A DNA stretch of 15,176 bases, taken from the NCBI GenBank assembly GCA_020024595.1, contig JAHHTO010000044.1:1-15176 (forward strand). Reading direction: 5' to 3'. Source of the DNA: Schaedlerella sp. (lineage in GTDB: Bacteria > Bacillota > Clostridia > Lachnospirales > Lachnospiraceae). Shown here piece after piece: positions 7,438 to 14,709 of the stretch. The notes under the pieces are model-generated. The model saw only the letters and a program-made list of their open reading frames with translations, did no database searches and was not told where the DNA came from. Numbering within the stretch: the stretch's first letter is position 1; every line of letters begins with the position of its first letter. Made by a program: the position numbers and the translations under genes.

Positions 7438-8079
7438 TCATTCGCTCCTTTCTTTCCGAACAGGATGTCTAATTACCGTTTTCTGTCGTTCCGGTGCCAC
7501 ACGTCTTGGATCTGACAAATAAATTTCGTGATGCATTCTCTCTGCTGAAAAGTCATCGACATATCCCTCTTCCTCAATAAACCTCTCCATTGCTTCCACA
7601 GTCTTTGCTTCTTCATCAAAAGTGCCTACATGCATGCATTGAACACAAAGTCCTTCTTCTATAGTCATAAATTCTACTTTTGAATAATCCTGCTTCTTCT
7701 TTTGTTCCGTTTCCTTTACAATCTGCAGAAAATCTTCTTTTGTCACGAAATCTGGCAGCCGAATTAAAGAAATCCAGCAAAATGTTTCTTTTCTGCTGAA
7801 ATCAACCTCCTGTATACCTTCCTGCCACCAAAATCCTTCTAATGGTGGAACAACATAATCAAAGTACCCAGCAATTCTATGTTCTCCCTTTTTGCTCATT
7901 TTAGTGGCATATGCTACTCCATAAAGAAGACCAACTGCTGCTTTATATTCACCATCTTCTTCATTTGGGTTTCCCTTCCCTTTCACAGCTATAAAATTCA
8001 TTTTAGGAATGGTAATAATCTCTGGTTTATCTTTTGGCATATAAAATTCTCTATATTCTTTTTTATAATCAAATGGCAT
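7438..8079 (-). CDS. GyrI-like small-molecule-binding domain protein
   Basis: A 213-residue cytoplasmic protein of the GyrI-like / SOUL-like fold, which in related proteins (for example BmrR C-terminal domain and SbmC) binds hydrophobic small molecules. Typical features are IPKMNFIAVKGKGNPNEE near the N-terminus, VPPLEGFWW near the middle, and the tail HHEIYLSDPRRVAPER, a signature of the stand-alone GyrI-like proteins that carry no DNA-binding domain. The start at 8079 follows AAAGGAGG with 9-nt spacing; the ATG at 8100 overlaps that site and is unlikely. It sits 24 nt after the WYL regulator and 1 nt before the GNAT-YoaP gene. A role in sensing or sequestering a toxic compound is inferred from the fold and operon, not seen. 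Confidence 0.85.
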   Translation of the reverse strand: MPFDYKKEYREFYMPKDKPEIITIPKMNFIAVKGKGNPNEEDGEYKAAVGLLYGVAYATKMSKKGEHRIAGYFDYVVPPLEGFWWQEGIQEVDFSRKETFCWISLIRLPDFVTKEDFLQIVKETEQKKKQDYSKVEFMTIEEGLCVQCMHVGTFDEEAKTVEAMERFIEEEGYVDDFSAERMHHEIYLSDPRRVAPERQKTVIRHPVRKERSE

Positions 8080-8103
8080 TCTTAGTTTCCTCCTTTGCAT
8101 TTT

Positions 8104-9012
8104 TTATGTTTCGTATTTTTCTATAATACTTTTAGCAATACAAATCATTTCATCCTTTATCTCTTCCGGTTCTATAACTTCCACTTTATCTCCAAATGTA
8201 AGGAGCCAACATAAAAGATTTTCCATATCTGTATAATCCGCTTCAAAGAGAAGTGTTCCATCGTCGTTCTCTGTAAAACAACCTACTCCAAATTCCTCTA
8301 CCAGCCGCCACTTAGATTCATGTGAAAATATTGCTTTTACTTTGATTTCAAAAGGGAAAATTTTCTCTGTTGATAAATCAGGAAGAGGAGCCTCTTTTAT
8401 ATCAAAAGATATATCTGTTTTAGTTGGCATATCCATTCGATTCAACTTAAACATTCTGTAATCTTTTTTGCCCGTACACCAGCCCCATACATACCAGGAA
8501 GACCACTTAAATACTAGATAGTACGGTTCGATAACTCTTTTGCTCTCTCCTCTCGGTGCATAGTAATGAAACGACAAGCATTTTCTTTCTTCAATGGCAT
8601 CCTGGATCAATTGAATTTTAGGAGCAAGAGATGCTTTATGCAATGAAGACAGATCAATCAAAATAGAATCTCTCCCGCTGACAAAAGTAGATGCTCCTAT
8701 CTGGATTTTTTCCATAAGTGTCCTGTAATAACTGCTTCCACTTATACTATCAAGACTCCTGAGTCCTGCTAGAATCATCTGCATGTCTTTTGATGTTAAG
8801 ATAGTGCGATCCATGCGATAACCATCCATGATTTTGATACCGCCCCCATAACCTTGTAAAGTAGCAATTGGAATCCCTGCTTTACAAAGAGCGTCAATAT
8901 CCCTGTTAATCGTCCTTCGCGATACTTCAAACATTTCTGCCAAATCTGGTGCGGTCACTTTCTCATTCTGCAGCAATACAGAAAGTATTCCGATCATTCT
9001 ATCTATCTTCAT
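8104..9012 (-). CDS. WYL-domain transcriptional regulator (YafY type)
   Basis: A 302-residue regulator. Residues 1-60 form a DeoR-type winged helix-turn-helix (LAEMFEVSRRTINRDIDAL at 24-42), followed by the linker GYGGG (54-58). Residues about 130-210 form the WYL ligand domain, with WYV at 173-175 in place of WYL and the conserved RMFKLNRM at 186-193. Residues about 220-300 are the C-terminal WCX extension. Such proteins respond to small ligands, sometimes nucleic acids, and act as repressors or activators. The ATG at 9012 follows GAGGTG. It leads the WYL / GyrI-like / GNAT-YoaP operon, and the dyad at 9046-9071 just upstream suggests autoregulation. Confidence 0.9.
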   Translation of the reverse strand: MKIDRMIGILSVLLQNEKVTAPDLAEMFEVSRRTINRDIDALCKAGIPIATLQGYGGGIKIMDGYRMDRTILTSKDMQMILAGLRSLDSISGSSYYRTLMEKIQIGASTFVSGRDSILIDLSSLHKASLAPKIQLIQDAIEERKCLSFHYYAPRGESKRVIEPYYLVFKWSSWYVWGWCTGKKDYRMFKLNRMDMPTKTDISFDIKEAPLPDLSTEKIFPFEIKVKAIFSHESKWRLVEEFGVGCFTENDDGTLLFEADYTDMENLLCWLLTFGDKVEVIEPEEIKDEMICIAKSIIEKYET

Positions 9013-9032
9013 AATACACCTCGAGCTTTTTT

Positions 9033-9071
9033 ATCATAACACATTAAACAAGACAACTATATGTCATGTTT
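9033..9071 (-). promoter_or_regulatory. Candidate operator and promoter of the WYL operon
   Basis: AAACAAGACA (9046-9055) and TGTCATGTTT (9062-9071) form an inverted repeat matching at 9 of 10 positions around a 6-nt centre, a typical dimer operator. On the minus strand a -10-like TATGAT lies at 9033-9038; a 17-nt spacing would place the -35 (TATAGT, a poor match) in the centre of the dyad. A protein bound here would cover the -35 region. The WYL regulator encoded next door is the obvious candidate. Confidence 0.5.
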
Positions 9072-9087
9072 ATTTTATGATTATAAC

Positions 9088-9151
9088 AAAGATTCTTAAC
9101 GTTTTGACTTATAAAATATATTTTCAGATGTTTATAAACGTAAGAATCTTT
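9088..9151. repeat. Long inverted repeat between the metal-transport and WYL operons
   Basis: The arm at 9088-9104 (AAAGATTCTTAACGTTT) matches the complement of 9136-9151 across 16 bases with one inserted base; the loop is 31 nt. It lies 30-90 nt past the stop of the last metal-transport gene. It may terminate that operon, although the T-run after it is weak, or be a second binding site ahead of the WYL gene. Confidence 0.45.
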
Positions 9152-9181
9152 TGAAATATTTCTTTTCATAGGCAAGCCCCA

Positions 9182-10300
9182 CTATTGCGTATTTAAAAGT
9201 GTTCTTTCTGTCTCTTCTGCTCTCCTCATCCCAATATCTGTTGCAACGTAGAGACTTCCACACCGCTTTACCTCACCCTTTTCAATCAAAGAATGGAGAC
9301 TCCGGCGCAGCTTCCGCGGTTCCAAATGCAGATGATTCGTAAGAGAGTTCACACCATTTTCTTCCTGTACTTCCGGTGTATCCCCATGATTACAAATATG
9401 CAGCAGGAGTGTCACTTCCGTAAATTCCTTTCGTTGGCGCCGTTTCCGCATCCACACAGCCAAAATCCCTCTATGTGGAGCCAAAAGAGATGTTATAAAA
9501 AATAACAGCCCTGTTATAACTGCCATACAGCCCGCAATAGATACATCTAAAATCGACGCCAGCTGATATCCCAGTATTCCACTGGCGGCTCCAAAAACTG
9601 CACTAAGAAACAGCATTTTTTTCAGATCATCTGTCAACAAATATGCCGTAGCCGGAGGGCCGATCATAAACGCAACGACCAGTACAGAACCTACTGCTTC
9701 AAAAGCGCCTACAGCAGTAAGAGAAATCATTGTCATCAGACCGTAATGAAGAAGCGCTGGGGAAAATCCCAGTACAGCCGCCAACATCGGATCAAAAGTT
9801 GCCACTTTTAGTTCCTTGTAACAGAGAAGAATCCCCCCTACATTCAGCAGAAGTAAAAATCCGGACGTATAAATTGCTCTTGCTCCGATATCCTTGCCAA
9901 ATACAATCATCCGATCAAATGGAGCAAATGCCAATTCTCCCAATAGTACAGAATCCGTATCCAAATGTACAGAACCAGCATAGCGGGTAATGAGGATAAT
10001 CGCAATTGAAAACAATAGAGGAAAAACAATTCCAATTGCAGAATCTTCCGAAACCAACCCGGTTTTTGTTATCGTCTCCGTCAACCATACCGTCACCACC
10101 CCGATTGCAGCGGCACCGACGATCAAAAAAGGAGAACTAAGGTCCTGAGTAATAAAAAAAGCTAAAACAATTCCAAGAAGTATGGTGTGCGTAATGGAAT
10201 CTGACATCATAGACATTTTCCGCAATACCAGAAAAGTCCCTGGAAGAGCGCATGCAACTGACACAATAACCGCAATGAGTTGTATTTCCAGACCCGCCAT
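9182..10300 (-). CDS. Metal ABC transporter permease with C-terminal winged-helix domain (TroD/MntD-like)
   Basis: A 372-residue ABC-3 family permease for manganese, zinc or iron uptake. Residues 1-280 hold about eight to nine membrane helices, with RKMSMMSDSITHTILLG (27-43) as the family's N-terminal signature and AVGSVLVVAFMIGPPA (202-217) conserved in the core. A basic linker (MRKRRQRK, 284-291) leads to a cytoplasmic domain at 293-372 resembling a DtxR-type winged helix: LHLEPRKLRRSLHSLIEKGEVKR, then a wing, then DIGMRRAEETER. Treponema TroD has about the same length and also extends beyond the membrane part. Its start overlaps the stop of the upstream permease (TAATG), indicating coupling. 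The two permeases probably pair as a heterodimer. The metal cannot be told from this subunit. Confidence 0.88.
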   Translation of the reverse strand: MAGLEIQLIAVIVSVACALPGTFLVLRKMSMMSDSITHTILLGIVLAFFITQDLSSPFLIVGAAAIGVVTVWLTETITKTGLVSEDSAIGIVFPLLFSIAIILITRYAGSVHLDTDSVLLGELAFAPFDRMIVFGKDIGARAIYTSGFLLLLNVGGILLCYKELKVATFDPMLAAVLGFSPALLHYGLMTMISLTAVGAFEAVGSVLVVAFMIGPPATAYLLTDDLKKMLFLSAVFGAASGILGYQLASILDVSIAGCMAVITGLLFFITSLLAPHRGILAVWMRKRRQRKEFTEVTLLLHICNHGDTPEVQEENGVNSLTNHLHLEPRKLRRSLHSLIEKGEVKRCGSLYVATDIGMRRAEETERTLLNTQ

Positions 10301-11208
10301 TAAATTTTTCTCCTTTCCACTCCAAATCGAACTTGATTTTTATGACGTCGATGGATTTGTAACATAATCCCACGTTCTGGTGCAAACAGCAGGCTGATCA
10401 CAGCAATTATAGTAATACACACCACAATAACTGGACCAGTTGGTAAATTCGTATACACAGAACTGAAGAAAGTTCCTGCTACACCAGAAACTGCTCCGAA
10501 TATCGAAGCCAACAAAACCATGACCCACAATCGGTTGGACCACTGCCGAGCTGCCACAGCCGGAGTGATTAACATCGCACTCATTAACACAACGCCTACT
10601 GTTTGTAGTCCAATAATAATCGCAATCACAATCAACGTTGATAAAAGTGCATTCAGCCACTTTGTCTGAAATCCTATAGTCTCTGCAAATTCAGGGTCAA
10701 ATGAAAAAAGCTTGAATTCTTTCCAAAAAACGATAACTAAACCAAGCAATACCACCCCACAGCCGGCCATCAACAACACATCTCTCTCCAGAAGTGTAGA
10801 TGCCTGCCCATAGATAAATCTTTTTAATCCTGCCTGGTTCGCATTTGGAACCTTTTGAGAATAGGTGAGCAACACCATGCCAAGGCCAAAAAACACTGAC
10901 ATAACCAGTGCCAGAGCACTGTCAAATTTGAGCCTGGTATTTCGTACAATACTCAAAATCAGAAACGTCGCTGCCAGTCCGGTTAATAAAGCTCCCAACA
11001 GGAGTACCTCCGTATTTTTGCTTCCTGTCAGCAAGAAGGCCATGACAACACCTGGCAGTGCGGCATGGGAAACTCCATCGCCCAAAAGACTCTGCTTTTT
11101 TAGAACAGCAAAACTCCCTAATACACCACTGATAATTCCCAAAAGGGCAGAGCCTAACGCAACTGTCTGAAAAGTATAATCCTGCAGAAGCATAAAAAAG
11201 TGTTCCAT
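10300..11208 (-). CDS. Metal ABC transporter permease (TroC/MntC-like)
   Basis: A 302-residue integral membrane protein of the ABC-3 family. The signature KKQSLLGDGVSHAALPGVV lies at 37-55, and the core GLQTVGVVLMSAMLITPAVAAR is the conserved metal-channel region. Eight or nine hydrophobic segments are visible, ending in FAPERGI and a basic tail of about 20 residues. It lacks the winged-helix extension of its neighbour. Its start overlaps the ATPase stop by one base and its stop overlaps the next permease start by one base, so the three are translated as a coupled set. It forms half of the membrane channel for the substrate delivered by the lipoprotein. Confidence 0.9.
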   Translation of the reverse strand: MEHFFMLLQDYTFQTVALGSALLGIISGVLGSFAVLKKQSLLGDGVSHAALPGVVMAFLLTGSKNTEVLLLGALLTGLAATFLILSIVRNTRLKFDSALALVMSVFFGLGMVLLTYSQKVPNANQAGLKRFIYGQASTLLERDVLLMAGCGVVLLGLVIVFWKEFKLFSFDPEFAETIGFQTKWLNALLSTLIVIAIIIGLQTVGVVLMSAMLITPAVAARQWSNRLWVMVLLASIFGAVSGVAGTFFSSVYTNLPTGPVIVVCITIIAVISLLFAPERGIMLQIHRRHKNQVRFGVERRKI

Positions 11209-11954
11209 TAAACCACTCCTTTCAAAAGAAGGCCGCGCCCTCCATACGCCATACTCAGATTTTTCTCGTGGAAAACCGCCTCTACTGGTCCATTTGCAAC
11301 TACACGCAAATTAATCAGCGTTACCCAATCAAAATAATCTGCGACCGTCTGCAAGTCATGATGGACGACAATCACCGTTTTTCCCTGACGTTTCAATTCT
11401 TTCAGCAGGCGCACGATTGATTTTTCTGTCTGAGCATCCACACCCTTGAACGGTTCATCCATAAAATAAATATCTGCCTGCTGAATCAGTGCACGCGCCA
11501 AGAACACTCTCTGCTGCTGTCCACCTGACAGCTGACTGATCTGACGAGACGCAAAATCCCTCATCCCCACTTTTTCCAAAGTATCATAGGCCATCTGTCG
11601 CTCTATTTTCCCCGGTCTGCGAAACCATCCCAGATGTCCATATCTCCCCATCATCACAACATCCAACGCCGTAGCTGGAAAATCCCAGTCTACACTTCCA
11701 CTTTGCGGCACATAAGCAATTCTGTTCTTTCTGTGTTTTTCATCTGGAATATTTCCAAAACGCACCGCACCGGAAACAGGCTTGAGTAACCCAAGCATCG
11801 CCTTGATCAGCGTCGTTTTTCCAGCCCCGTTCGGACCTACCACAGCTGCCAGCTTTCCTGACGGAATCTCCAGATCAATGTCCCATAAAACCGGCTTTAC
11901 ATCATATGCAACTGTCAGATCATGCACTTCTACTGCATAAACACTTTCTTTCAT
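11208..11954 (-). CDS. Metal ABC transporter ATP-binding protein (TroB/MntB-like)
   Basis: A 248-residue ABC ATPase energising the metal importer on the cytoplasmic face. Walker A GPNGAGKTT is at 40-48, the Q-loop Gln84 in YVPQ, the signature LSGGQQQR at 142-149, Walker B YFMDEP at 163-168, and the H-loop His in VVHHD near 199. The segment VPQSGSVDWDFP is typical of the Mn/Zn-type ATPases. The start at 11954 follows AGAGGAGG with 7-nt spacing; the ATG at 11972 lies upstream of this site, overlaps the previous stop, and is less likely. It is placed between the binding protein and the permeases, as in tro/mnt operons. Confidence 0.93.
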   Translation of the reverse strand: MKESVYAVEVHDLTVAYDVKPVLWDIDLEIPSGKLAAVVGPNGAGKTTLIKAMLGLLKPVSGAVRFGNIPDEKHRKNRIAYVPQSGSVDWDFPATALDVVMMGRYGHLGWFRRPGKIERQMAYDTLEKVGMRDFASRQISQLSGGQQQRVFLARALIQQADIYFMDEPFKGVDAQTEKSIVRLLKELKRQGKTVIVVHHDLQTVADYFDWVTLINLRVVANGPVEAVFHEKNLSMAYGGRGLLLKGVV

Positions 11955-11968
11955 ATCAAAGCCTCCTC

Positions 11969-12943
11969 TCATTTCAAGGCCTCCACAATGGTGTCAATAT
12001 TCGCCTTACACGTCAAAATATAAGTATCATTTCCAGAAACTTCATCCCCCAGTGAATCGGAATATAGCTCTCCACCAATCTCTACATCAAACCCATTTGC
12101 TTCCACAGCTGCCTGAAGCGCCTTAATATTTTTGGGTGGGACAGAAGATTCTACAAAAATAGCTTTAATCCTCTTTTCTGCAATAAACTCCGCCAGCGCA
12201 CTGACATCTGCAGTTCCTGCCTCTGCATCTGTACTGATTCCCTGCAGTCCCTTTACCTCAAAACCGTAAGCTGCTCCAAAATAGCGGAACGCATCATGAG
12301 CAGTTATCAGAACCCGTTGCTCCTCGGGCAGTTCCTCTACACGTCCGGCAATATATTCATTTAATTCCTCCAATTCACTCTGATATTCTTTTAAGTTTTC
12401 CTGATATGCCCCGGCATTTTCCGGGTCGATTTCAGACAACCGTTCAGAAATATGTTGTGCAACCTCCATCCAGATTGACACGTCAAACCATATATGAGGG
12501 TCATAAATATCCGGGTTCGATTCATCTGCCAAAAACGCCGCTTCTGTGATTCCCTCCTCTGCGCAGATGACGTCTCGCCCCTGCTCTGTTAAAGTGGCAA
12601 AAATATCTCCCATCTTTCCCTCTAGATGTAAGCCATTATAAACTACAACATCCGCTTCCTGCATTTTTGTCACATCCCCCGCACTTGCCTGATATAGATG
12701 TGGGTCAACACCCGGTCCCATCAGCGCGGTCACTTCAGTATATTCTCCACCAATTATAGAAGTCAGATCGTATAGCATAGTCGTTGTGGTCACAACTTTT
12801 AATTTTCCATTCCCAGATTCTTTTGTCTGAGCGGCAGAAGAACAACCAGTCAGACTTCCCAGTAACCCAAATGCAAAAACAAGCATCGTTACCGCCAGAA
12901 TCGGGGTCTTTCGTTTAAACAGCTTTTTGTAATAAAAATTCAA
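11969..12943 (-). CDS. Manganese/zinc-binding lipoprotein of ABC transporter (TroA/MntA family)
   Basis: A 324-residue cluster A-I solute-binding protein anchored outside the membrane. A basic N-terminus and hydrophobic stretch (15-31) end in the lipobox LTGC with Cys34 as the lipid-modified residue. Metal ligands fit TroA: His82 in DPHLYQ, His150 in DPHIWFD, His216 in TAHDAFRYF and Asp296 in ELYSDSL. The gaps of 68, 66 and 80 residues are close to TroA's 65, 66 and 80. No His-rich loop of the ZnuA kind is present, which leans toward manganese or a broad specificity. The start is TTG at 12943, with GGAGGGGG 6 nt upstream. It is the first gene of the operon and delivers metal to the permeases downstream. 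Confidence 0.93.
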   Translation of the reverse strand: MNFYYKKLFKRKTPILAVTMLVFAFGLLGSLTGCSSAAQTKESGNGKLKVVTTTTMLYDLTSIIGGEYTEVTALMGPGVDPHLYQASAGDVTKMQEADVVVYNGLHLEGKMGDIFATLTEQGRDVICAEEGITEAAFLADESNPDIYDPHIWFDVSIWMEVAQHISERLSEIDPENAGAYQENLKEYQSELEELNEYIAGRVEELPEEQRVLITAHDAFRYFGAAYGFEVKGLQGISTDAEAGTADVSALAEFIAEKRIKAIFVESSVPPKNIKALQAAVEANGFDVEIGGELYSDSLGDEVSGNDTYILTCKANIDTIVEALK

Positions 12944-12996
12944 GTTAGCCCCCTCCTATTCTAAAAAATTTTTGTTCTCTTCTGAATATGTATTTT

Positions 12997-13071
12997 ACTA
13001 TACCCTCATCATAACAAGCAGGCGCAGAATCTCACATATTCATTATATGCCGCCTTACATATACTTGTGAG
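12997..13071 (-). promoter_or_regulatory. Control region of the metal uptake operon, with nested dyad
   Basis: Outer arms CTCACA (13031-13036) and TGTGAG (13066-13071) enclose inner arms TATATG (13044-13049) and CATATA (13058-13063). On the minus strand a -10-like TATGAT (13008-13013) stands 17 nt from the outer arm, which would serve as a poor -35; a second -10-like TATAGT lies at 12997-13002. Metal uptake operons are usually repressed by MntR/DtxR or Fur-type proteins, but I see no recognised consensus box. Confidence 0.3.
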
Positions 13072-13340
13072 ACCACTTTATAACTCATAGCGATAGTCTT
13101 TTCTTCTTGCTGAAAAGTAACAGGACCTTCATATTCCGCCACTAAAATCATCTGGATTTCTTTCCCTCCCGTCATGTTCTGTTCCTTTTGATGGAATCTT
13201 TGCTCCATGAGGACAGGTTTCGGGGTAATTCAAAAAGGAATCCAGACGATAATCATACGTTCCGATGCAATATGCTCCAACAAATGGGCATCCTCATGAG
13301 CCTCACGCCATGTATAACCAAGGACAATGGGACCTGACAT
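13032..13340 (-). pseudogene. Broken gene, family not recognised
   Basis: Three minus-strand frames carry protein-like sequence in succession: MSGPIVLGYTW...AHLLEHIA from 13340, then AYCIGTYDYRLDSFLNYPE and CPHGAKIPSKGTEHDG in a second frame, then REEIQMILVAEYEGPV... in a third, ending at TGA 13032-13034. The third can be read alone as a 58-codon frame from the ATG at 13206-13208. The pattern suggests one gene of about 100 codons with two frameshifts. No family is recognised. It is the first of several remnants on this strand up to 14.5 kb. Its tail overlaps the presumed control region of the metal operon. Confidence 0.35.
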
Positions 13341-13375
13341 TCTAAAACAGAAAAATTTCAATAAGGTATGGACAC

Positions 13376-13758
13376 CTAAAACGATTTGATATTTTTTATG
13401 GCTTTATTTCTAATATCTTCATTTTCAGAGTCAGCAAAAATTAGTGAAATATTAAAAATATCAGTGGCATTTTCTTGATCTACCATAGTATCTATGAATG
13501 CAAACCTCACGTTTTCTTCAATTTGTCCTTTGGTTTCATCTTTATGATTTTTAATATAGTAGTTAAAAAGTGTCCGCCGAGTTATATTATACTCATTTCC
13601 AACGACCAATTCCGATATATGCTGGTTTGCTGCATGCCCCGTTCTATTAATGTTTCTTCATTTTCGGAAAATACAACAGAATTATTATATTCAAAATAGA
13701 CCTCGAAATCTTCTGCTTCACAGTCATATCGATGTCCACTATAAGCAACTAGCGCCAC
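13376..13758 (-). pseudogene. Frameshifted gene of unknown function
   Basis: A GTG (13756-13758) preceded by AAGGGGG opens a frame reading VALVAYSGHRYDCEAEDFEV and onward to about 13620. There it passes into a second frame (from SELVVGNEYNITRR) that runs to TAG at 13376-13378. Joining them by one frameshift near 13620 gives about 127 residues. The product is acidic, without membrane segments, and contains YNITRRTLFNYYIKNHKDE. I do not recognise it. It could be a recently broken accessory gene or a sequencing error in an intact one. Confidence 0.4.
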
Positions 13759-13824
13759 ATTGATTTCCCCCTTCAGTTTTTGTTTTATGTTATAGACCTA
13801 GCATAAGTTTCTTTAGCTCGCAAT

Positions 13825-13998
13825 TTACATTTCACTTGTTGACACTTCGTTTTTTAGAATCCGCTTCATCTTATTTCTTATGGTTTCAGTACATGTATCG
13901 CTGAAATAAATGCGGACAACATAGGTTGTCTTGTCGATTTTCTTCACCAATGCAGGAGCCTGCTCCGGCACTCTGGTTTGTGTTGCGTTCAGGGTCAT
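13825..13998 (-). CDS. tnpW: Transposon-encoded TnpW-family small protein
   Basis: A 57-residue frame from ATG at 13996-13998 to TAA at 13825-13827, apparently intact. After a variable N-terminus, the core KKIDKTTYVVRIYFSD and then ETIRNKMKRILKNEV matches the small TnpW family carried by Tn4451-like and related clostridial integrative elements. TnpW function is not established. No strong ribosome binding site precedes the ATG (GATGGGATG), so its translation may have relied on the upstream gene, which is now degraded. Surrounded by broken genes, it is probably a relic even though its frame is open. Confidence 0.65.
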   Translation of the reverse strand: MTLNATQTRVPEQAPALVKKIDKTTYVVRIYFSDTCTETIRNKMKRILKNEVSTSEM

Positions 13999-14267
13999 AT
14001 ATCATCCCATCAGTTTCTACCTCAATCATGGGATATAAGCTCCTTTGCCGCCTTTGTGACACCGGCGTTTCCTCCCGAAAGTTCTTTCCTGAAAAGAGGA
14101 CCGGGGCGCGGTGTTCCAAAACGTAGGCATAGATACGGGCATGAGCCAGATCGGGCGGGTTCATTAACTCGGATAGCTTCAGATTTGTGGCAATAATCAA
14201 CAAATCATATTCTCCCGACTGGCAATAAACTCCGCCTGATGCACTCCATACGGTATTGGCGTTCTTC
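13999..14267 (-). pseudogene. Unrecognised coding remnant upstream of tnpW
   Basis: One minus-strand frame stays open from 14267 and contains protein-like text: ASGGVYCQSGEYDLLIIATN, LSELMNPPDLAHARIYAYVL and EHRAPVLFSGKNFREE. No good start is present (a TTG at 14203 is the first usable one), and the frame runs on into tnpW in a different phase. Another phase reads GGNAGVTKAAKELISHD and stops just before tnpW. I take it as the damaged remainder of an element gene; the family is not recognised. Confidence 0.3.
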
Positions 14268-14306
14268 TATGGCTTTTTTCTGCTCTATTGCTTCTTTTTG
14301 ACAGGG

Positions 14307-14520
14307 TCAAATACAGTGGGGCATAAAATAACTGGACTGCCCAATCAACATCTCAATGTTCCTCATATAACAGGCTCCGCTGTTTAACGTCTCCACAAGC
14401 CCCAGCTTGAGGAAAACCTAGAAAGCCCGTTCTACTGTCCCGATCTGCTAGCAGGTGATGGTTGCGATCATCTGTCCTGTGTAGGGGATGTTTTTTCCAG
14501 CTGTAACCTTCCTCCTTTTT
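14307..14520 (-). pseudogene. Phage replisome organizer N-terminal domain remnant
   Basis: The minus strand reads VTAGKNIPYTGQMIATITC, stop, QIGTVERAF, stop, VFLKLGLVETLNSGACYM then RNIEMLIGQSS. This is the second half of the phage replisome organizer N-terminal domain, a replication initiator module found in clostridial phages and integrative elements: the IPYT-x-x-MIA...IGTVE-x-A...VFLKLGLVE pattern is characteristic. Two TAG codons interrupt it and the frame ends at TGA 14307-14309. The N-terminal part of the domain and the rest of the protein are absent. Confidence 0.65.
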
Positions 14521-14592
14521 TGAGGGATTTCAGATGGAGTTTCAGTAGGATATTCGAGTATAAATATTGTGAAAACACAAGATTTTTGCTAG

Positions 14593-14688
14593 GATGAAAG
14601 CAAAACATTGCTCCGTATCTGTGGGGCGTTGGATTGTGATATAGCAGATGTAATAAAGTTGATAAAGGAAGATGAAATTTTAGAATAG
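14593..14688 (+). pseudogene. C-terminal fragment of an XRE-type helix-turn-helix regulator
   Basis: After a TAG at 14590-14592 the plus strand reads DESKTLLRICGALDCDIADV then IKLIKEDEILE and stops at TAG 14686-14688. The TLLRICxALxCDIxDV pattern is the end of the helix-turn-helix domain in small Cro/CI-type regulators. The DNA-recognition helices that should precede it are missing, so only about 31 residues remain. It ends 21 nt before the acetyltransferase gene. Confidence 0.5.
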
Positions 14689-14709
14689 ATGATGATTGGG
14701 GGCTGAGTT

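Noticed and set aside
13926..14196. Overlapping plus-strand open frames opposite tnpW and its upstream remnant
   Set aside because: Composition is unlike protein (rich in Ser, Cys, Arg) and the opposite strand carries a recognisable TnpW core.
14307..14520. TAG codons in the replisome organizer frame read as possible amber recoding
   Set aside because: The frame also lacks its N-terminus, ends early at TGA and is surrounded by other broken genes; ordinary decay explains it.
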